32,532 bases of DNA from Enhydrobacter sp. (GTDB lineage Bacteria > Pseudomonadota > Alphaproteobacteria > Reyranellales > Reyranellaceae): assembly GCA_026126105.1 (NCBI GenBank), contig JAHCJV010000070.1, forward strand, positions 1 to 32,532, given 5' to 3'. Positions 1-8,748 of the stretch are shown here, piece after piece. How positions within the stretch are numbered: position 1 is the first letter of the stretch; each line of letters begins with the position of its first letter. A program made the translations under genes and the position numbers. The notes below the pieces were generated by a model. The model saw nothing but the letters and a program-made list of their open reading frames with translations. It did not search any database and had not been told where the DNA came from.

Positions 1-671
1 CGGTCCATCGCCTTTTCAACGATCGGGTTGACCACATACTCCTCGGCCGGAACCGAGAACATCATCTTCAGGAAGTTGGCGGAGTAAGAGAGAGTGTTGC
101 TCGGATAAACGAACGGCTGGCCGACCGAATACTTGTAGGCCATGGCGGCGATCGTCGGCATCTTGGCGATCAGGCGATAGGACGCCACCATGCGCTGGTA
201 CGGGTCGTTGATATCGAGGGAGTCGTGATAGAAGGCCGACAGCGCGCCGACCACGCCGCAGCATACCGCCATCGGATGGGCATCGCGGCGGAAGCCGCGA
301 TAGAACTGGATCAGCTGTTCATGGACCATCGTGTGGTTGGTGATGTCCCGGACGAACTTTTCCTTCTGCGGCTTGGTCGGCAACTCGCCGTTCATCAGCA
401 GGTAGCAGCACTCCATGAAGTCGCTCTGCTCGGCCAGCTCGGCGATGTTGTAGCCGCGATAGAGCAGGACGCCTTCGTCACCGTCGATGTAAGTGATCTT
501 GGACCCGCAGGAGCCAGTCGAGGTAAAGCCGGGATCGTAGGTGAACATCCCAGACTCGCCGTACATCTTTCGGATGTCGACCAGGCGCGGCCCAATCGTG
601 CCGTGCAAGATGGGGAAGTCGTAGGACTTGCCGGTCTCGTTGTCGGTCAGCGTGGCGGTCGACTTTGCCAT
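1..671 (-). CDS. gltA: Citrate synthase, N-terminal part (cut by window edge)
   Basis: Citrate synthase condenses acetyl-CoA and oxaloacetate at the entry of the TCA cycle in the cytoplasm. The reverse strand translates from an ATG at 671 as MAKSTATLTDNETGKSYDF and stays open to the window edge (about 223 codons). It carries features typical of the proteobacterial type II (hexameric) enzyme: FPILHGTIGP, DIRKMYGESGMFTYDPGF, a YIDGDEGVLLYRGY segment, and a later NDPYQRMVASYRLIAKMPT stretch. The catalytic His and Asp residues would lie beyond the edge. A weak AAGAG lies 6 bases upstream of the ATG. The gene lies downstream of gltX and a DMT transporter on the same strand, as expected for the alphaproteobacterial gltX-gltA neighbourhood. 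Confidence 0.95.
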   Translation of the reverse strand, partial: MAKSTATLTDNETGKSYDFPILHGTIGPRLVDIRKMYGESGMFTYDPGFTSTGSCGSKITYIDGDEGVLLYRGYNIAELAEQSDFMECCYLLMNGELPTKPQKEKFVRDITNHTMVHEQLIQFYRGFRRDAHPMAVCCGVVGALSAFYHDSLDINDPYQRMVASYRLIAKMPTIAAMAYKYSVGQPFVYPSNTLSYSANFLKMMFSVPAEEYVVNPIVEKAMD

Positions 672-754
672 TGGACACTCTTTCGAATCGATTTGACGGG
701 TTCGGACACACCCTAACAAGCCGCTCGGAAGGGCGCAATTGTGCAGCCGGACCG

Positions 755-1639
755 CTATTTCGCCGCGCGCATGAGACGCGCGATCCGGCCGTCGATGATA
801 GCCAGCCCGAGGCCAATCATGGCCATGCCGGCGAGATGGCGAACCTCCAGTCGCTCGTCAAGGAACGACGAGCCCAGCAGGATCGACGTCACGGGGATCA
901 GGAGGGTCACGAGCGGCAGGTTGGTCGCGCCGGCCGCGGCGAGAATGCGGAAATAAAGCACATAAGCGAGCGCCGTCGAGAGCAGGGCGAGTCCGGCGAG
1001 GGCCGCCCAGGTCGAGGCGGGCGGTAGCGCTCCCAACGTCCACGGCTGCTCCACCATCATCATGATTGGAAGAATCAATACGCTGCTCGCGGTCACCTGG
1101 CCGCCCGCGGCGTCGAGCGGGGCGATGCCCATGGCACGGAAGCGCCGGCCGTAGATGCCGGCGAACGCGTACGAGAGCGCCGCGGCAAGGCACGCGACCT
1201 GTCCCCATCCGTTGCCTGCCGGCCTGGCGAAGGCATCTGCCCCTATCAGAACGGCGACGCCGGCGAACCCGGCCAGCACGGCTGCGACCTTCGCACCCGT
1301 CATCTTCTCGTCATTGGTAAGGGCGTGAGCAACAAGGACCGTGAACAGGGGTGTGGTGGCGTTGAGGATCGAGACCAGGCCCGAGGCTATGTGCGTCTGG
1401 CCCCAGAAGATCAGGGCGAACGGCACGACGTTGTTCAAGGCGCCCATCGCGAAGTATGTGCGCCATGGCGCATCGCGGCGCAGCGGGCTCAAGAGGTTGA
1501 GCGCGATCGACGCCAGCGCCACGCGGCAGAACACGACGGTGAGCGGCCCGAGCGTGTCGAGCGCTACCTTGGCGAAGAAGAATGAGCCGCCCCTCGGAAC
1601 CGAGAGCGACAGCGACCAGATCCAGACGCGCCTGCTCAT
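755..1639 (-). CDS. DMT superfamily (EamA) transporter
   Basis: This 294-residue protein has the two-fold EamA layout of about ten hydrophobic segments. Recognisable pieces are GGSFFFAKVAL in the first helix, the VVPFALIFWGQTHI and LNATTPLFTVLVAH segments of repeat 1, and ALLSTALAYVLYFRILAAAG with LIPVTSILLGSSFLDE in repeat 2. Members export amino acids or other small metabolites across the inner membrane; the substrate cannot be read from sequence. It starts 32 bases after the gltX stop and so is probably cotranscribed with it. The usual WGGS of helix 1 reads PRGGS here. No clear Shine-Dalgarno sequence precedes the ATG. It separates gltX from gltA, which are often adjacent in relatives. Confidence 0.88.
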   Translation of the reverse strand: MSRRVWIWSLSLSVPRGGSFFFAKVALDTLGPLTVVFCRVALASIALNLLSPLRRDAPWRTYFAMGALNNVVPFALIFWGQTHIASGLVSILNATTPLFTVLVAHALTNDEKMTGAKVAAVLAGFAGVAVLIGADAFARPAGNGWGQVACLAAALSYAFAGIYGRRFRAMGIAPLDAAGGQVTASSVLILPIMMMVEQPWTLGALPPASTWAALAGLALLSTALAYVLYFRILAAAGATNLPLVTLLIPVTSILLGSSFLDERLEVRHLAGMAMIGLGLAIIDGRIARLMRAAK

Positions 1640-1671
1640 GACGCGGCTGTCGGCGCGAATGCGGCCGGACT

Positions 1672-3075
1672 CTATCCGGCAGCAGCCAGCAATCGCTGCC
1701 TTGTCTCACCTGGGCCGAGGACCGACAGGACCTCGAAGATGCCGGGCGAGGCGGTCGAGCCGGAGAGCGCCACACGGAGCGGTTGGGCGACCTGGCCGAG
1801 CTTCACACCCTGAGCATCGGCGAAGCTGCGGATCGCGGCTTCGATCGCCGGCTCGCTCCAATCTGTCTCGCGCTCTAGCGCCGATGCGAGCTTGCCGAGC
1901 AGTACTTTGGCATCAACGGTAAGCTGCGCCCGCGCCTTGTCGTCCGCGATCTCGGGTGCGCCATCGCGGGCATAGAACAGCAGATTGTCGGCGAGCTCGA
2001 CGAGGGTGCGTGATCGCTGTTTCACGCCGCTCATGCCGCGCTCGATGCGCGCCACCCCTTCAGGATCGACTCTGCCGCCGATCCTCGCCTCGAGATGCGG
2101 CAGCACCAATGGCACGAGCTCCGCGTCGGGCATCTCGCGCAGGTAGTGCGCATTGAGGTTGGTCAGCTTGGCGGCATCGAAGCGCGACGCGGCACGACCC
2201 ACTCCGGGCAGGTCGAACCACTCGATCGCCTGCTCGGTCGAGATGATCTCGTCGTCGCCGTGCCCCCAGCCGAGCCGCAGCAGGTAGTTGCGAAGCGCGG
2301 CCGGGAGGAAGCCCATGTCGCGATAGGCGTCCACGCCGAGCGCGCCATGCCGCTTGCTGAGCTTGGCGCCGTCGGGTCCGTGGATCAGGGGGATGTGGGC
2401 GTAGACCGGCTCGGGCCATTCCATTGCCCTGATGATCTGCAGCTGCCGGAACGCGTTGTTGAGATGGTCGTCGCCACGGATCACGTGGGTGACGCCCATA
2501 TCCTGGTCGTCGACCACCACCGCGAGCATGTAGGTCGGTGTGCCGTCGGCGCGTAGCAGGATCATGTCGTCGAGCTGGGCGTTGTCGACCGTGACCTCGC
2601 CTTGCACGGCGTCGCGGATCACGGTCTTGCCGCTTTGCGGTGCTTTCAAGCGCACCACCGGCGCAATCCCCGGGGGCGCGTCCTTCGGGTCGCGGTCGCG
2701 CCAGCGTCCATCATAGCGTATCGGCATGCCGGCCTTCTTCTGGGCGGCGCGAATCTCGTCGAGTTCCTGCGGCGAGGCATAGCAATGATAGGCCTTGCCT
2801 TCAGCCAGCATCTGGTTGGCCACCTCGGCATGACGGGCCGCTCGCGCGAACTGGTAAGTGACATCCCCGTCCCACTGGAGGCCGAGCCATGACAGGCCGT
2901 CGAGGATCGCCTCGATGGCCGGCTGCGTGGAGCGGGCGCGGTCGGTATCTTCGATGCGCAGCAGGTACTTGCCGCCATGGTGCCTGGCGAACAGCCAATT
3001 GAACAACGCCGTGCGGGCGCCGCCAATATGAAGATAGCCAGTCGGCGAGGGGGCGAAGCGTGTGACGACGGTCAT
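1672..3075 (-). CDS. gltX: Glutamate--tRNA ligase
   Basis: Class I aminoacyl-tRNA synthetase charging tRNA-Glu with glutamate in the cytoplasm. From the chosen ATG at 3075 the protein is 467 residues, normal for the bacterial enzyme. The HIGH signature appears as HIGG at residues 16-19 within RFAPSPTGYLHIGGARTALFN, and the KMSKS loop as KLSKR at about 238-242, followed by HGALGVDAYRDMGFLPAALRNYL. The open frame extends four codons upstream to a TTG, but the ATG gives the standard MTVVTRFAPSPTG start. Alphaproteobacteria often carry two GltX paralogues, one of which may charge tRNA-Gln for the amidotransferase route; which one this is cannot be decided here. It is divergent from comEC. Confidence 0.96.
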   Translation of the reverse strand: MTVVTRFAPSPTGYLHIGGARTALFNWLFARHHGGKYLLRIEDTDRARSTQPAIEAILDGLSWLGLQWDGDVTYQFARAARHAEVANQMLAEGKAYHCYASPQELDEIRAAQKKAGMPIRYDGRWRDRDPKDAPPGIAPVVRLKAPQSGKTVIRDAVQGEVTVDNAQLDDMILLRADGTPTYMLAVVVDDQDMGVTHVIRGDDHLNNAFRQLQIIRAMEWPEPVYAHIPLIHGPDGAKLSKRHGALGVDAYRDMGFLPAALRNYLLRLGWGHGDDEIISTEQAIEWFDLPGVGRAASRFDAAKLTNLNAHYLREMPDAELVPLVLPHLEARIGGRVDPEGVARIERGMSGVKQRSRTLVELADNLLFYARDGAPEIADDKARAQLTVDAKVLLGKLASALERETDWSEPAIEAAIRSFADAQGVKLGQVAQPLRVALSGSTASPGIFEVLSVLGPGETRQRLLAAAG

Positions 3076-3146
3076 GATCTGCCGCAATTGAGCCAGAAAG
3101 CGCGGGGTAGGTAGGGGAGCGTGGATGACCTGTCAAACGAGGGGAA

Positions 3147-5276
3147 ATGACGGGAGTACGCCTCTGGCTCCTGCAGCAGCTCGATGCCGAGCGCGGCCGC
3201 TGGGTGCTCTGGCTGCCCGTTGCGATGGGGCTGGGCATCGCGGTCTATTTCGAGCTGCCGAGCGAACCTGCTCTTTGGCTGGGACCGACGATCGCGGGCG
3301 GCGGCTGTCTGGCATTCGCACTGGCTCCCGCCGGAAGCAAGGCACGTGCGCTTTGCATCGGTCTGGTCGCGGCCGGCTTCGGGCTGGGACTTATCACCTG
3401 GCGCACCTCGAACCTTGCGGCGCCGACCATCAGCCGTCCGCTGTTCAGCATCAATGTCGAAGGGCGAATCGCCGACATCCAGCGTTTGCCGGACGGCAAA
3501 CGGGTGGTCCTCGAAGCGGTCCGTCTGAAAGGCGGAAACGTTCCTCCGGCCGAGATGATGCCCGTCCGGCTGCGAGTGTCGCTCAGCAGAGGCTCGCCGC
3601 CGCTTACGGTCGGTGACCGAATCCTCGTCCTCGCCAATCTTTCGCCCCCTTCGGGTCCGGCCGTGCCTGGTGCCTTCGATTTCCAGCGGGTCGCGTGGTA
3701 CCTGCAACTCGGCGCGGTCGGCTACGCCCTTGGGCCGGCGGTGGTGATCGAACCAGGCAGGCCGTCAGGCCTCGTCCGCGCCATCGACGCCTTGCGCGCT
3801 GACGTCACGGATCGGATCATGAGGGCGCTGCCGCCAGGAGAAGGCGGCGTCGTGGCCGCCTTGCTGACCGGCGAGCAATCGGCCGTGGACAAGGACGTGG
3901 CGCAGGCAATGCGCGACGCGGGTCTGGCGCACATCCTTTCGATCTCGGGTTTGCATATCGTCTTCGTGGTCGGTCTGGTCATGGGGCTGATCCGCTACGG
4001 CATCGCTTTGGTACCGCCGTTGGCGCTCCGGGTCGATGCCAAGAAGATCGCCGCGGTGTTCGCCCTCGCCGCGGCATTGTTCTACACCGCGCTTGCCGGC
4101 GCCCCGGTCCCGGCACAGCGCGCCTGCGCGATGGCGGCCTTTGCGCTGCTGGCGGTGCTGCTCGACCGCACGGCGCTGTCGCTGCGCCTGGTCGCCTGGT
4201 CGGCTGTGATCGTCCTGATCGCGACGCCGGAGTCGCTGACCGGCGCCTCGTTTCAGATGTCATTCTCGGCAGTCGTCGCCCTGATCGCGGCGTGGGAGAT
4301 AGGCGCGGCGTGGCGCCGCCGCCTGCATGAGCGCGCCGAGCAAGTGCGTCATCGCTGGCTGTGGCGCGTGCTGGTGGGGTTGGCGGCCAGCCTCGCTACG
4401 ACGTTGATCGCTTCTGTCGCGACCGGCGCCTTCGCGGCCTATCATTTCAACCGCCTGTCGCTGCTCGGCGTGGTCGCCAACCTCCTCGGCGTGCCGCTGA
4501 CCGGTTTCTGGATCATGCCGTGGGGCTTGCTCGCCATGCTGCTGATGCCGCTCGGCCTGGAGCGCGTGGCGCTGGTGCCGATGGGCTGGGGCGTCGAAGG
4601 GCTGAACTCGATTGCCTTCCACGTCGCTGCCTGGCCACAGGCGGCCGCGCTCGTCCCCTCGCTCCCGGGTGCCAGCCTGTGGCTGATGACGATCGGCGGC
4701 CTGTGGTTCTGCCTGTGGCGCCGACGCTGGAGGCTCGCTGGCCTCCCGGTTGTGGCGGTGGCGCTGACGCTGGGCCCCGGCAAGGCGCCCGATCTCCTCA
4801 TGAGCGAGGACGGCCGAGTGCTCGGGCTGCGCGACGAGCAAGGCGTGGTGCATGTCGCTTCGACGCGCGTCGATCGATTCGTGACCGACACCTGGGCGCG
4901 CCGCAGCGGCCAGGAGGGCGCCCGCAAATGGACGGCGAGCGCCGACGAGCAGGCGTTGGGCCTCGGCTGCCAGACCGGACTTTGTCGCTGGCGAAAGGGG
5001 CCTTGGCGGGTCGCCATGGTGAGCGACGAGCGGCGGCTCGCAGAGGCCTGCGGCAGCGCCGATGTCGTGCTCTCGACGGTCGATGCACAGGGCAAGTGTC
5101 GGGGGCCGCGCCTTGTCATCGACAGACGCGATGCCTGGCGCGATGGCGCGCATGCCCTATGGCTCGATGAGAGTGGCGTCCGGCGCGAAACCACGAATGC
5201 CGCGCGGGGTGACCGGCCGTGGGTGCCGAACAGCCCCTCGCGGCAGGCAAAGGCGGTGAAGGCGCCGGGCGCCTGA
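3147..5276 (+). CDS. comEC: ComEC/Rec2 family competence membrane protein
   Basis: A 709-residue polytopic inner-membrane protein. In competent bacteria ComEC forms the channel moving single-stranded DNA into the cytoplasm. The order is: N-terminal helices and an OB-like DUF4131 region (about residues 20-190); then the competence domain with GEGGVVAALLTGEQSAV, DAGLAHILSISGLH (about 258-270) and many helices to about residue 530; then a soluble C-terminal part (about 545-660) resembling the reduced metallo-beta-lactamase-like tail of alphaproteobacterial ComEC. I see no HxHxDH metal motif in that tail. A GAGGGG sequence ends 2 bases before the ATG, a rather short spacing. It diverges from gltX over 71 bases, where both promoters should lie. 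Whether the host is naturally competent is unknown. Confidence 0.9.
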   Translation: MTGVRLWLLQQLDAERGRWVLWLPVAMGLGIAVYFELPSEPALWLGPTIAGGGCLAFALAPAGSKARALCIGLVAAGFGLGLITWRTSNLAAPTISRPLFSINVEGRIADIQRLPDGKRVVLEAVRLKGGNVPPAEMMPVRLRVSLSRGSPPLTVGDRILVLANLSPPSGPAVPGAFDFQRVAWYLQLGAVGYALGPAVVIEPGRPSGLVRAIDALRADVTDRIMRALPPGEGGVVAALLTGEQSAVDKDVAQAMRDAGLAHILSISGLHIVFVVGLVMGLIRYGIALVPPLALRVDAKKIAAVFALAAALFYTALAGAPVPAQRACAMAAFALLAVLLDRTALSLRLVAWSAVIVLIATPESLTGASFQMSFSAVVALIAAWEIGAAWRRRLHERAEQVRHRWLWRVLVGLAASLATTLIASVATGAFAAYHFNRLSLLGVVANLLGVPLTGFWIMPWGLLAMLLMPLGLERVALVPMGWGVEGLNSIAFHVAAWPQAAALVPSLPGASLWLMTIGGLWFCLWRRRWRLAGLPVVAVALTLGPGKAPDLLMSEDGRVLGLRDEQGVVHVASTRVDRFVTDTWARRSGQEGARKWTASADEQALGLGCQTGLCRWRKGPWRVAMVSDERRLAEACGSADVVLSTVDAQGKCRGPRLVIDRRDAWRDGAHALWLDESGVRRETTNAARGDRPWVPNSPSRQAKAVKAPGA

Positions 5277-5336
5277 CGAAAGGTTGGCACGATCCTGGCT
5301 TCCAATGGTGCAACTCTGTCGTGCCCGAGGTCTGGA

Positions 5337-6926
5337 ATGCTGGTTCGTTCTTTGGTCGCCGCGTTGATGATTGCTGCTGGCGGCGCGACTGCGCTCGCGC
5401 AAGGCACGCTCAGGATCGGCATGACCGCCGCCGACATCCCGCTCACCACGGGCCAGACCGATCAGGGCGGCGAGGGCATGCGCTTCATGGGCTATACGGT
5501 CTATGACGGCCTGATCAATTGGGACCTGTCGGCGGCGGACAAGCCGTCGGTGCTGACGCCCGGGCTCGCTACGTCGTGGAAGATCGACGAAAGTGACAAC
5601 ACGCGCTGGCTGTTCGCCCTGCGACAGGGTGTGAAGTTCCACGACGGCAGCGACTTCAAGGCTGACGCTGTCGTCTGGAATCTCGAGAAGCTCCTGAACG
5701 ACAAGGCGCCGCAGTTCGATCCCAAGCAGGCGGCGCAGGGCCGCTCGCGCATCCCGGCGGTCAAGTCGTACAAGGTGATCGACGACTACACGCTGGAGGT
5801 CCGCACCAATGGCCCCGACGCGTTCCTGCCGTACCAGATCGGCTGGGTGATGATTTCGAGCCCGGCGCAGTGGGAGAAGGTTGGCAAGGACTGGAACAAG
5901 TTCGCGCAAGCGCCGTCGGGCACCGGTCCATGGAAACTGGCGACTTTCGTGCCGCAGACCCGCGCCGAACTGGTGCCATTCAAGCAATACTGGGAACCCA
6001 AGCGCGTGCCGAAGCTCGACAAGCTCGTGCTGCTGCCGTTGCCGGAAGCCACCACGCGCACGGCGGCCCTGCGCGGCGGGCAAGTCGACTGGATCGAGGC
6101 GCCGTCACCCGACGCCGTGCCGAGCCTCGAGAAGGCCGGCTTCAAGATCGTCTCCAACGCCTATCCGCACAACTGGACCTGGCATCTCAGCATGGTCGAC
6201 GGCTCGCCGTGGAAGGACATCCGCGTGCGCAAGGCCGCCAACCTCGCGGTCGACCGCGCCGGCCTGAAGGTAATGCTCGGCGGATTGATGATCCCGGCCA
6301 AGGGCTTCGTCGTGCCGGGCAGCCAATGGTTCGGCAACCCGTCGTTCGACGTGAAGTTCGACCCCGAGGCGGCGAAGAAGCTGCTGGCCGAGGCGGGCTT
6401 CAGCAAGAGCAATCCGGCCAAGGTCCGCATCCTTATCTCCGCCTCGGGCTCAGGACAGATGCAACCGCTCGCCATGAACGAGTACATCCAGCAGAATCTC
6501 GCCGACGTCGGCATCAAGGTCGACTTCGACGTCGTCGAGTGGAATACGATGATCAACCTGTGGCGTGCCGGCGCGAAGTCGGACCTCGCGAAGGGCGCCA
6601 ACGGGATCAACTTCTCCTACTTCATCCAGGATCCGTTCACCGCCTTCGTCCGTCACATCGATTCGAAGCTGGTGGCGCCGAACGGCACCAACTGGGGCTA
6701 CTACCAGGAGCCTGCAATGGACGCGCTGATCCAGCAGGCGCGCACGACCTTCGACGCGGCCGAGCAGGACAAGGTGCTGCAGAAGATCCACGAGAAGATC
6801 GTCGACGAGGCGCTCTTCTTGTTCGTGACGCACGACGTCGCGCCGCGTGCCATGTCGAGCAAGGTGAACGGCTTCATCCAGGCCCAGAACTGGTTCCAGG
6901 ATTTTTCGCCTGTCACGATGAAGTAG
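5337..6926 (+). CDS. ABC transporter substrate-binding protein, family 5 (peptide/nickel/opine type)
   Basis: A 529-residue periplasmic solute-binding protein of the DppA/OppA class (SBP family 5). It opens with a signal peptide ending in the ALAQG cleavage region (about residues 1-22). The mature part shows family hallmarks: VYDGLINWD, LTPGLATSWKIDES, WLFALRQGVKFHDG near residue 100, GTGPWKLATFVP, and the later VRKAANLAVDRAGL segment. No ABC permease or ATPase gene is nearby, so it is an orphan binding protein here and must work with distant partners. GAGG at 5327-5330, 6 bases before the ATG, supports the start. It points towards the class II aldolase gene, with about 40 bases between the stops. 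The substrate is unknown; di-/oligopeptides are only one possibility. Confidence 0.9.
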   Translation: MLVRSLVAALMIAAGGATALAQGTLRIGMTAADIPLTTGQTDQGGEGMRFMGYTVYDGLINWDLSAADKPSVLTPGLATSWKIDESDNTRWLFALRQGVKFHDGSDFKADAVVWNLEKLLNDKAPQFDPKQAAQGRSRIPAVKSYKVIDDYTLEVRTNGPDAFLPYQIGWVMISSPAQWEKVGKDWNKFAQAPSGTGPWKLATFVPQTRAELVPFKQYWEPKRVPKLDKLVLLPLPEATTRTAALRGGQVDWIEAPSPDAVPSLEKAGFKIVSNAYPHNWTWHLSMVDGSPWKDIRVRKAANLAVDRAGLKVMLGGLMIPAKGFVVPGSQWFGNPSFDVKFDPEAAKKLLAEAGFSKSNPAKVRILISASGSGQMQPLAMNEYIQQNLADVGIKVDFDVVEWNTMINLWRAGAKSDLAKGANGINFSYFIQDPFTAFVRHIDSKLVAPNGTNWGYYQEPAMDALIQQARTTFDAAEQDKVLQKIHEKIVDEALFLFVTHDVAPRAMSSKVNGFIQAQNWFQDFSPVTMK

Positions 6927-6965
6927 GGGCGCCTGTCACCGCTAGAGGATCTACGCCGAAAAAAC

Positions 6966-7724
6966 TCAGCCCTTCGCCTTGATCAGTTTGGGGTACATCA
7001 CCGAATCGCCGTGGGTGGCCATATAGGCCATCTCCTCGTCCGTGACGGTTTCCGGTGTCTTGCCGTTTGCCGCGCACAGCATCTCGACGATGATGTTGCG
7101 CTTGATCTCGCTCACCAGCACGCAGGTGCGATGATAGGCTTCCGACACACTGCGGCCGAGCACTGTGAAGCCGTGTCGCTTCATGATGATGCAGTTGGTG
7201 TCCTGGATGAAGTCCTTGATGGGGCCGACATCCTCCTCGACATTGATGCTGGCGGGCAGGTAATGCGCCGGCTTCTGCATCAGGTAGCCGTAAGTCAGGC
7301 TGTACGAGTTGATCTTCTCGTAGCCTGACGCCATGAACGCGATCATCTCGTCGTGATGGAGATGGATCACGGCATTGACGTCCGGCCTCAGGCGCAGGAT
7401 TTCCCGGTTCATCTGATGGCCGACGGTGGTCGCGCGCTCGCCGGCCAGGATGCGGCCACAGGGTATGTCGGTGATGACGAGGTCGTCCGCCTCGACCTCC
7501 TCGAGGCTGATGCCTTGGGGCTTGGCGTAGCAGATGCCGTCAGGATGGTTCGGATGGGCGACGCGGATCACCATGCCGCCGACACTGCTGTTCACCAAGC
7601 CGCGGTTGGCGAGGCGATGGGCGTAAGTGACGTAGTCCTTCACCACCTTCGGGTCGAATGAAACGTTCGGATCGGGCGTAAGCTCGTTCACGCGCCAGGC
7701 GAGGGCAGGGCTGCCATCCATCAT
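6966..7724 (-). CDS. Class II aldolase/adducin family protein
   Basis: A 252-residue member of the class II aldolase fold (PF00596 type), which includes fuculose-phosphate aldolase, ribulose-phosphate epimerase and related zinc enzymes. Visible features are the LANRGLVNSSVGGMVIRV N-terminal segment, KPQGISLEEVEADDLV (about 68-82), the metal-site pattern HLHH at about 121-124, H154 in KPAHYLPA, and KRHGFTVLG (about 182-190) in place of the usual NHG motif. The substrate is not predictable; many members of this size are annotated only as class II aldolase. AGGAG (7732-7736 on the reverse strand) overlaps the end of tctC and lies 7 bases before this ATG, so the two genes are translationally close and probably one operon. 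Confidence 0.85.
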   Translation of the reverse strand: MMDGSPALAWRVNELTPDPNVSFDPKVVKDYVTYAHRLANRGLVNSSVGGMVIRVAHPNHPDGICYAKPQGISLEEVEADDLVITDIPCGRILAGERATTVGHQMNREILRLRPDVNAVIHLHHDEMIAFMASGYEKINSYSLTYGYLMQKPAHYLPASINVEEDVGPIKDFIQDTNCIIMKRHGFTVLGRSVSEAYHRTCVLVSEIKRNIIVEMLCAANGKTPETVTDEEMAYMATHGDSVMYPKLIKAKG

Positions 7725-7734
7725 GATCCGGCTC

Positions 7735-8706
7735 CTATTCGGGCTTGATGCCGAGGCGATCGGCCAGTTCGCGCCATTGCTTCGTCTCGCGCGCCATGGT
7801 CGCGGTGAAGTCGGCCGGGGTCGAGACTACGGGCTCGACATCGATCGCACGGAGCTTTCCGCGTCCGGGATCGGCCAGCAGGGCCTGCGCGAGGACCTTC
7901 TGGACGCGCTCGGCGATCTCCGGGGGCAACCCGGCCGGCGCCACGATGCCGTACCAGAACACGTCCTCGAAGTTCTTGACGCCGAGGCTGTCGAAGGTCG
8001 GCACGTTGGGCAACACAGCCGAGGGTCGTGTGACCGCAAAACCTGTCAGCCGGTTATCGCGCACAAGGCCGGCGGAGCCCGACGGGTTGTCGAGCATGAC
8101 TGCCACGGTGCCGTTCATCAGGTCGGGATAGACCGCGGCCGCACCCTTGTACGGCGCATCGATCATCTTGAGCCCGGCGATAAGCTCGAACTGGCGTGTC
8201 AGCAGATAGCCCAAGGTCGAAGGGCCGAGCGACGCGCAAGCCACCTTGCCGGGCTGTGCCTTGGTGTTCACAATGAAGGTCGGGAGGTCCTTGGCGCCAG
8301 CGGCCGGTCCGCCGATCAGGATGTACGATGTCGTGCCGATCATCGTGACCGCCGTGAACGACTTCACCGGATCGTAAGGCAGATCCTTGCGGAATACCGG
8401 TGCCGCGGCATGGCTGCTCGAAGTCGCGATTCCGAACGTGTATCCGTCGGGCGCGGCTTTGGCGACGATATCGCTACCGATCGTGCCGCCGGCGCCCGGC
8501 TTGTTCTCGACGACGACGGGCTGCCCGAGGGCCTCCGAGAGGTATTGCATGGCGATCCGCCCGGTGGAGTCGGTGCCGCCTCCGGGCGGCAGGGCAACGA
8601 TGCAGCGGATCGGGCGGCTCGGCCAGGTGTCGGCACGGGCGATCGCCGGAGCGGCAAGGGCGGCAGCCGCGCCCTTCAGCAAGACTCGACGCAAAGGCTT
8701 GTTCAT
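7735..8706 (-). CDS. Tripartite tricarboxylate transporter (TctC/Bug) substrate-binding protein
   Basis: A 323-residue periplasmic binding protein of the Bug family. It starts with RRVLLK followed by a hydrophobic stretch ending APAIARA, which looks like a Tat-type signal peptide. Family marks follow: WPSRPIRCIVALPPGGGTDSTGR, VENKPGAGGTIGSD, APDGYTFG, and the late FYWGIVAPAG-like segment reading FWYGIVAPAGLPPEI. Bug proteins bind carboxylates or similar small anions and usually outnumber TctAB membrane partners; none of these partners is in the window. I start at ATG 8706; a GTG two codons upstream is possible but would lie inside the inverted repeat at 8707-8728. No Shine-Dalgarno sequence is visible. 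It lies about 42 bases behind lexA on the same strand and 10 bases before the aldolase gene. Confidence 0.9.
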   Translation of the reverse strand: MNKPLRRVLLKGAAAALAAPAIARADTWPSRPIRCIVALPPGGGTDSTGRIAMQYLSEALGQPVVVENKPGAGGTIGSDIVAKAAPDGYTFGIATSSSHAAAPVFRKDLPYDPVKSFTAVTMIGTTSYILIGGPAAGAKDLPTFIVNTKAQPGKVACASLGPSTLGYLLTRQFELIAGLKMIDAPYKGAAAVYPDLMNGTVAVMLDNPSGSAGLVRDNRLTGFAVTRPSAVLPNVPTFDSLGVKNFEDVFWYGIVAPAGLPPEIAERVQKVLAQALLADPGRGKLRAIDVEPVVSTPADFTATMARETKQWRELADRLGIKPE

Positions 8707-8728
8707 GGACACGTTTGATCACGTGTCC
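8707..8728. promoter_or_regulatory. Perfect inverted repeat abutting the tctC start codon
   Basis: GGACACG (8707-8713), an 8-base spacer TTTGATCA, then CGTGTCC (8722-8728). The two 7-base arms are perfectly complementary, and the dyad ends directly at the tctC ATG, in the 42-base gap after lexA. It could be a repressor operator, an mRNA hairpin that blocks the ribosome site, or a terminator-like structure after lexA. There is no T-run, so an intrinsic terminator is the weakest reading. Confidence 0.5.
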
Positions 8729-8748
8729 GCGCGCCGTTCAACCGGGCG

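Noticed and set aside
673..718. Direct repeat GGACAC (two copies) upstream of gltA as an operator
   Set aside because: Six bases repeated twice about 40 bases apart is weak, and no known regulator motif was recognised.
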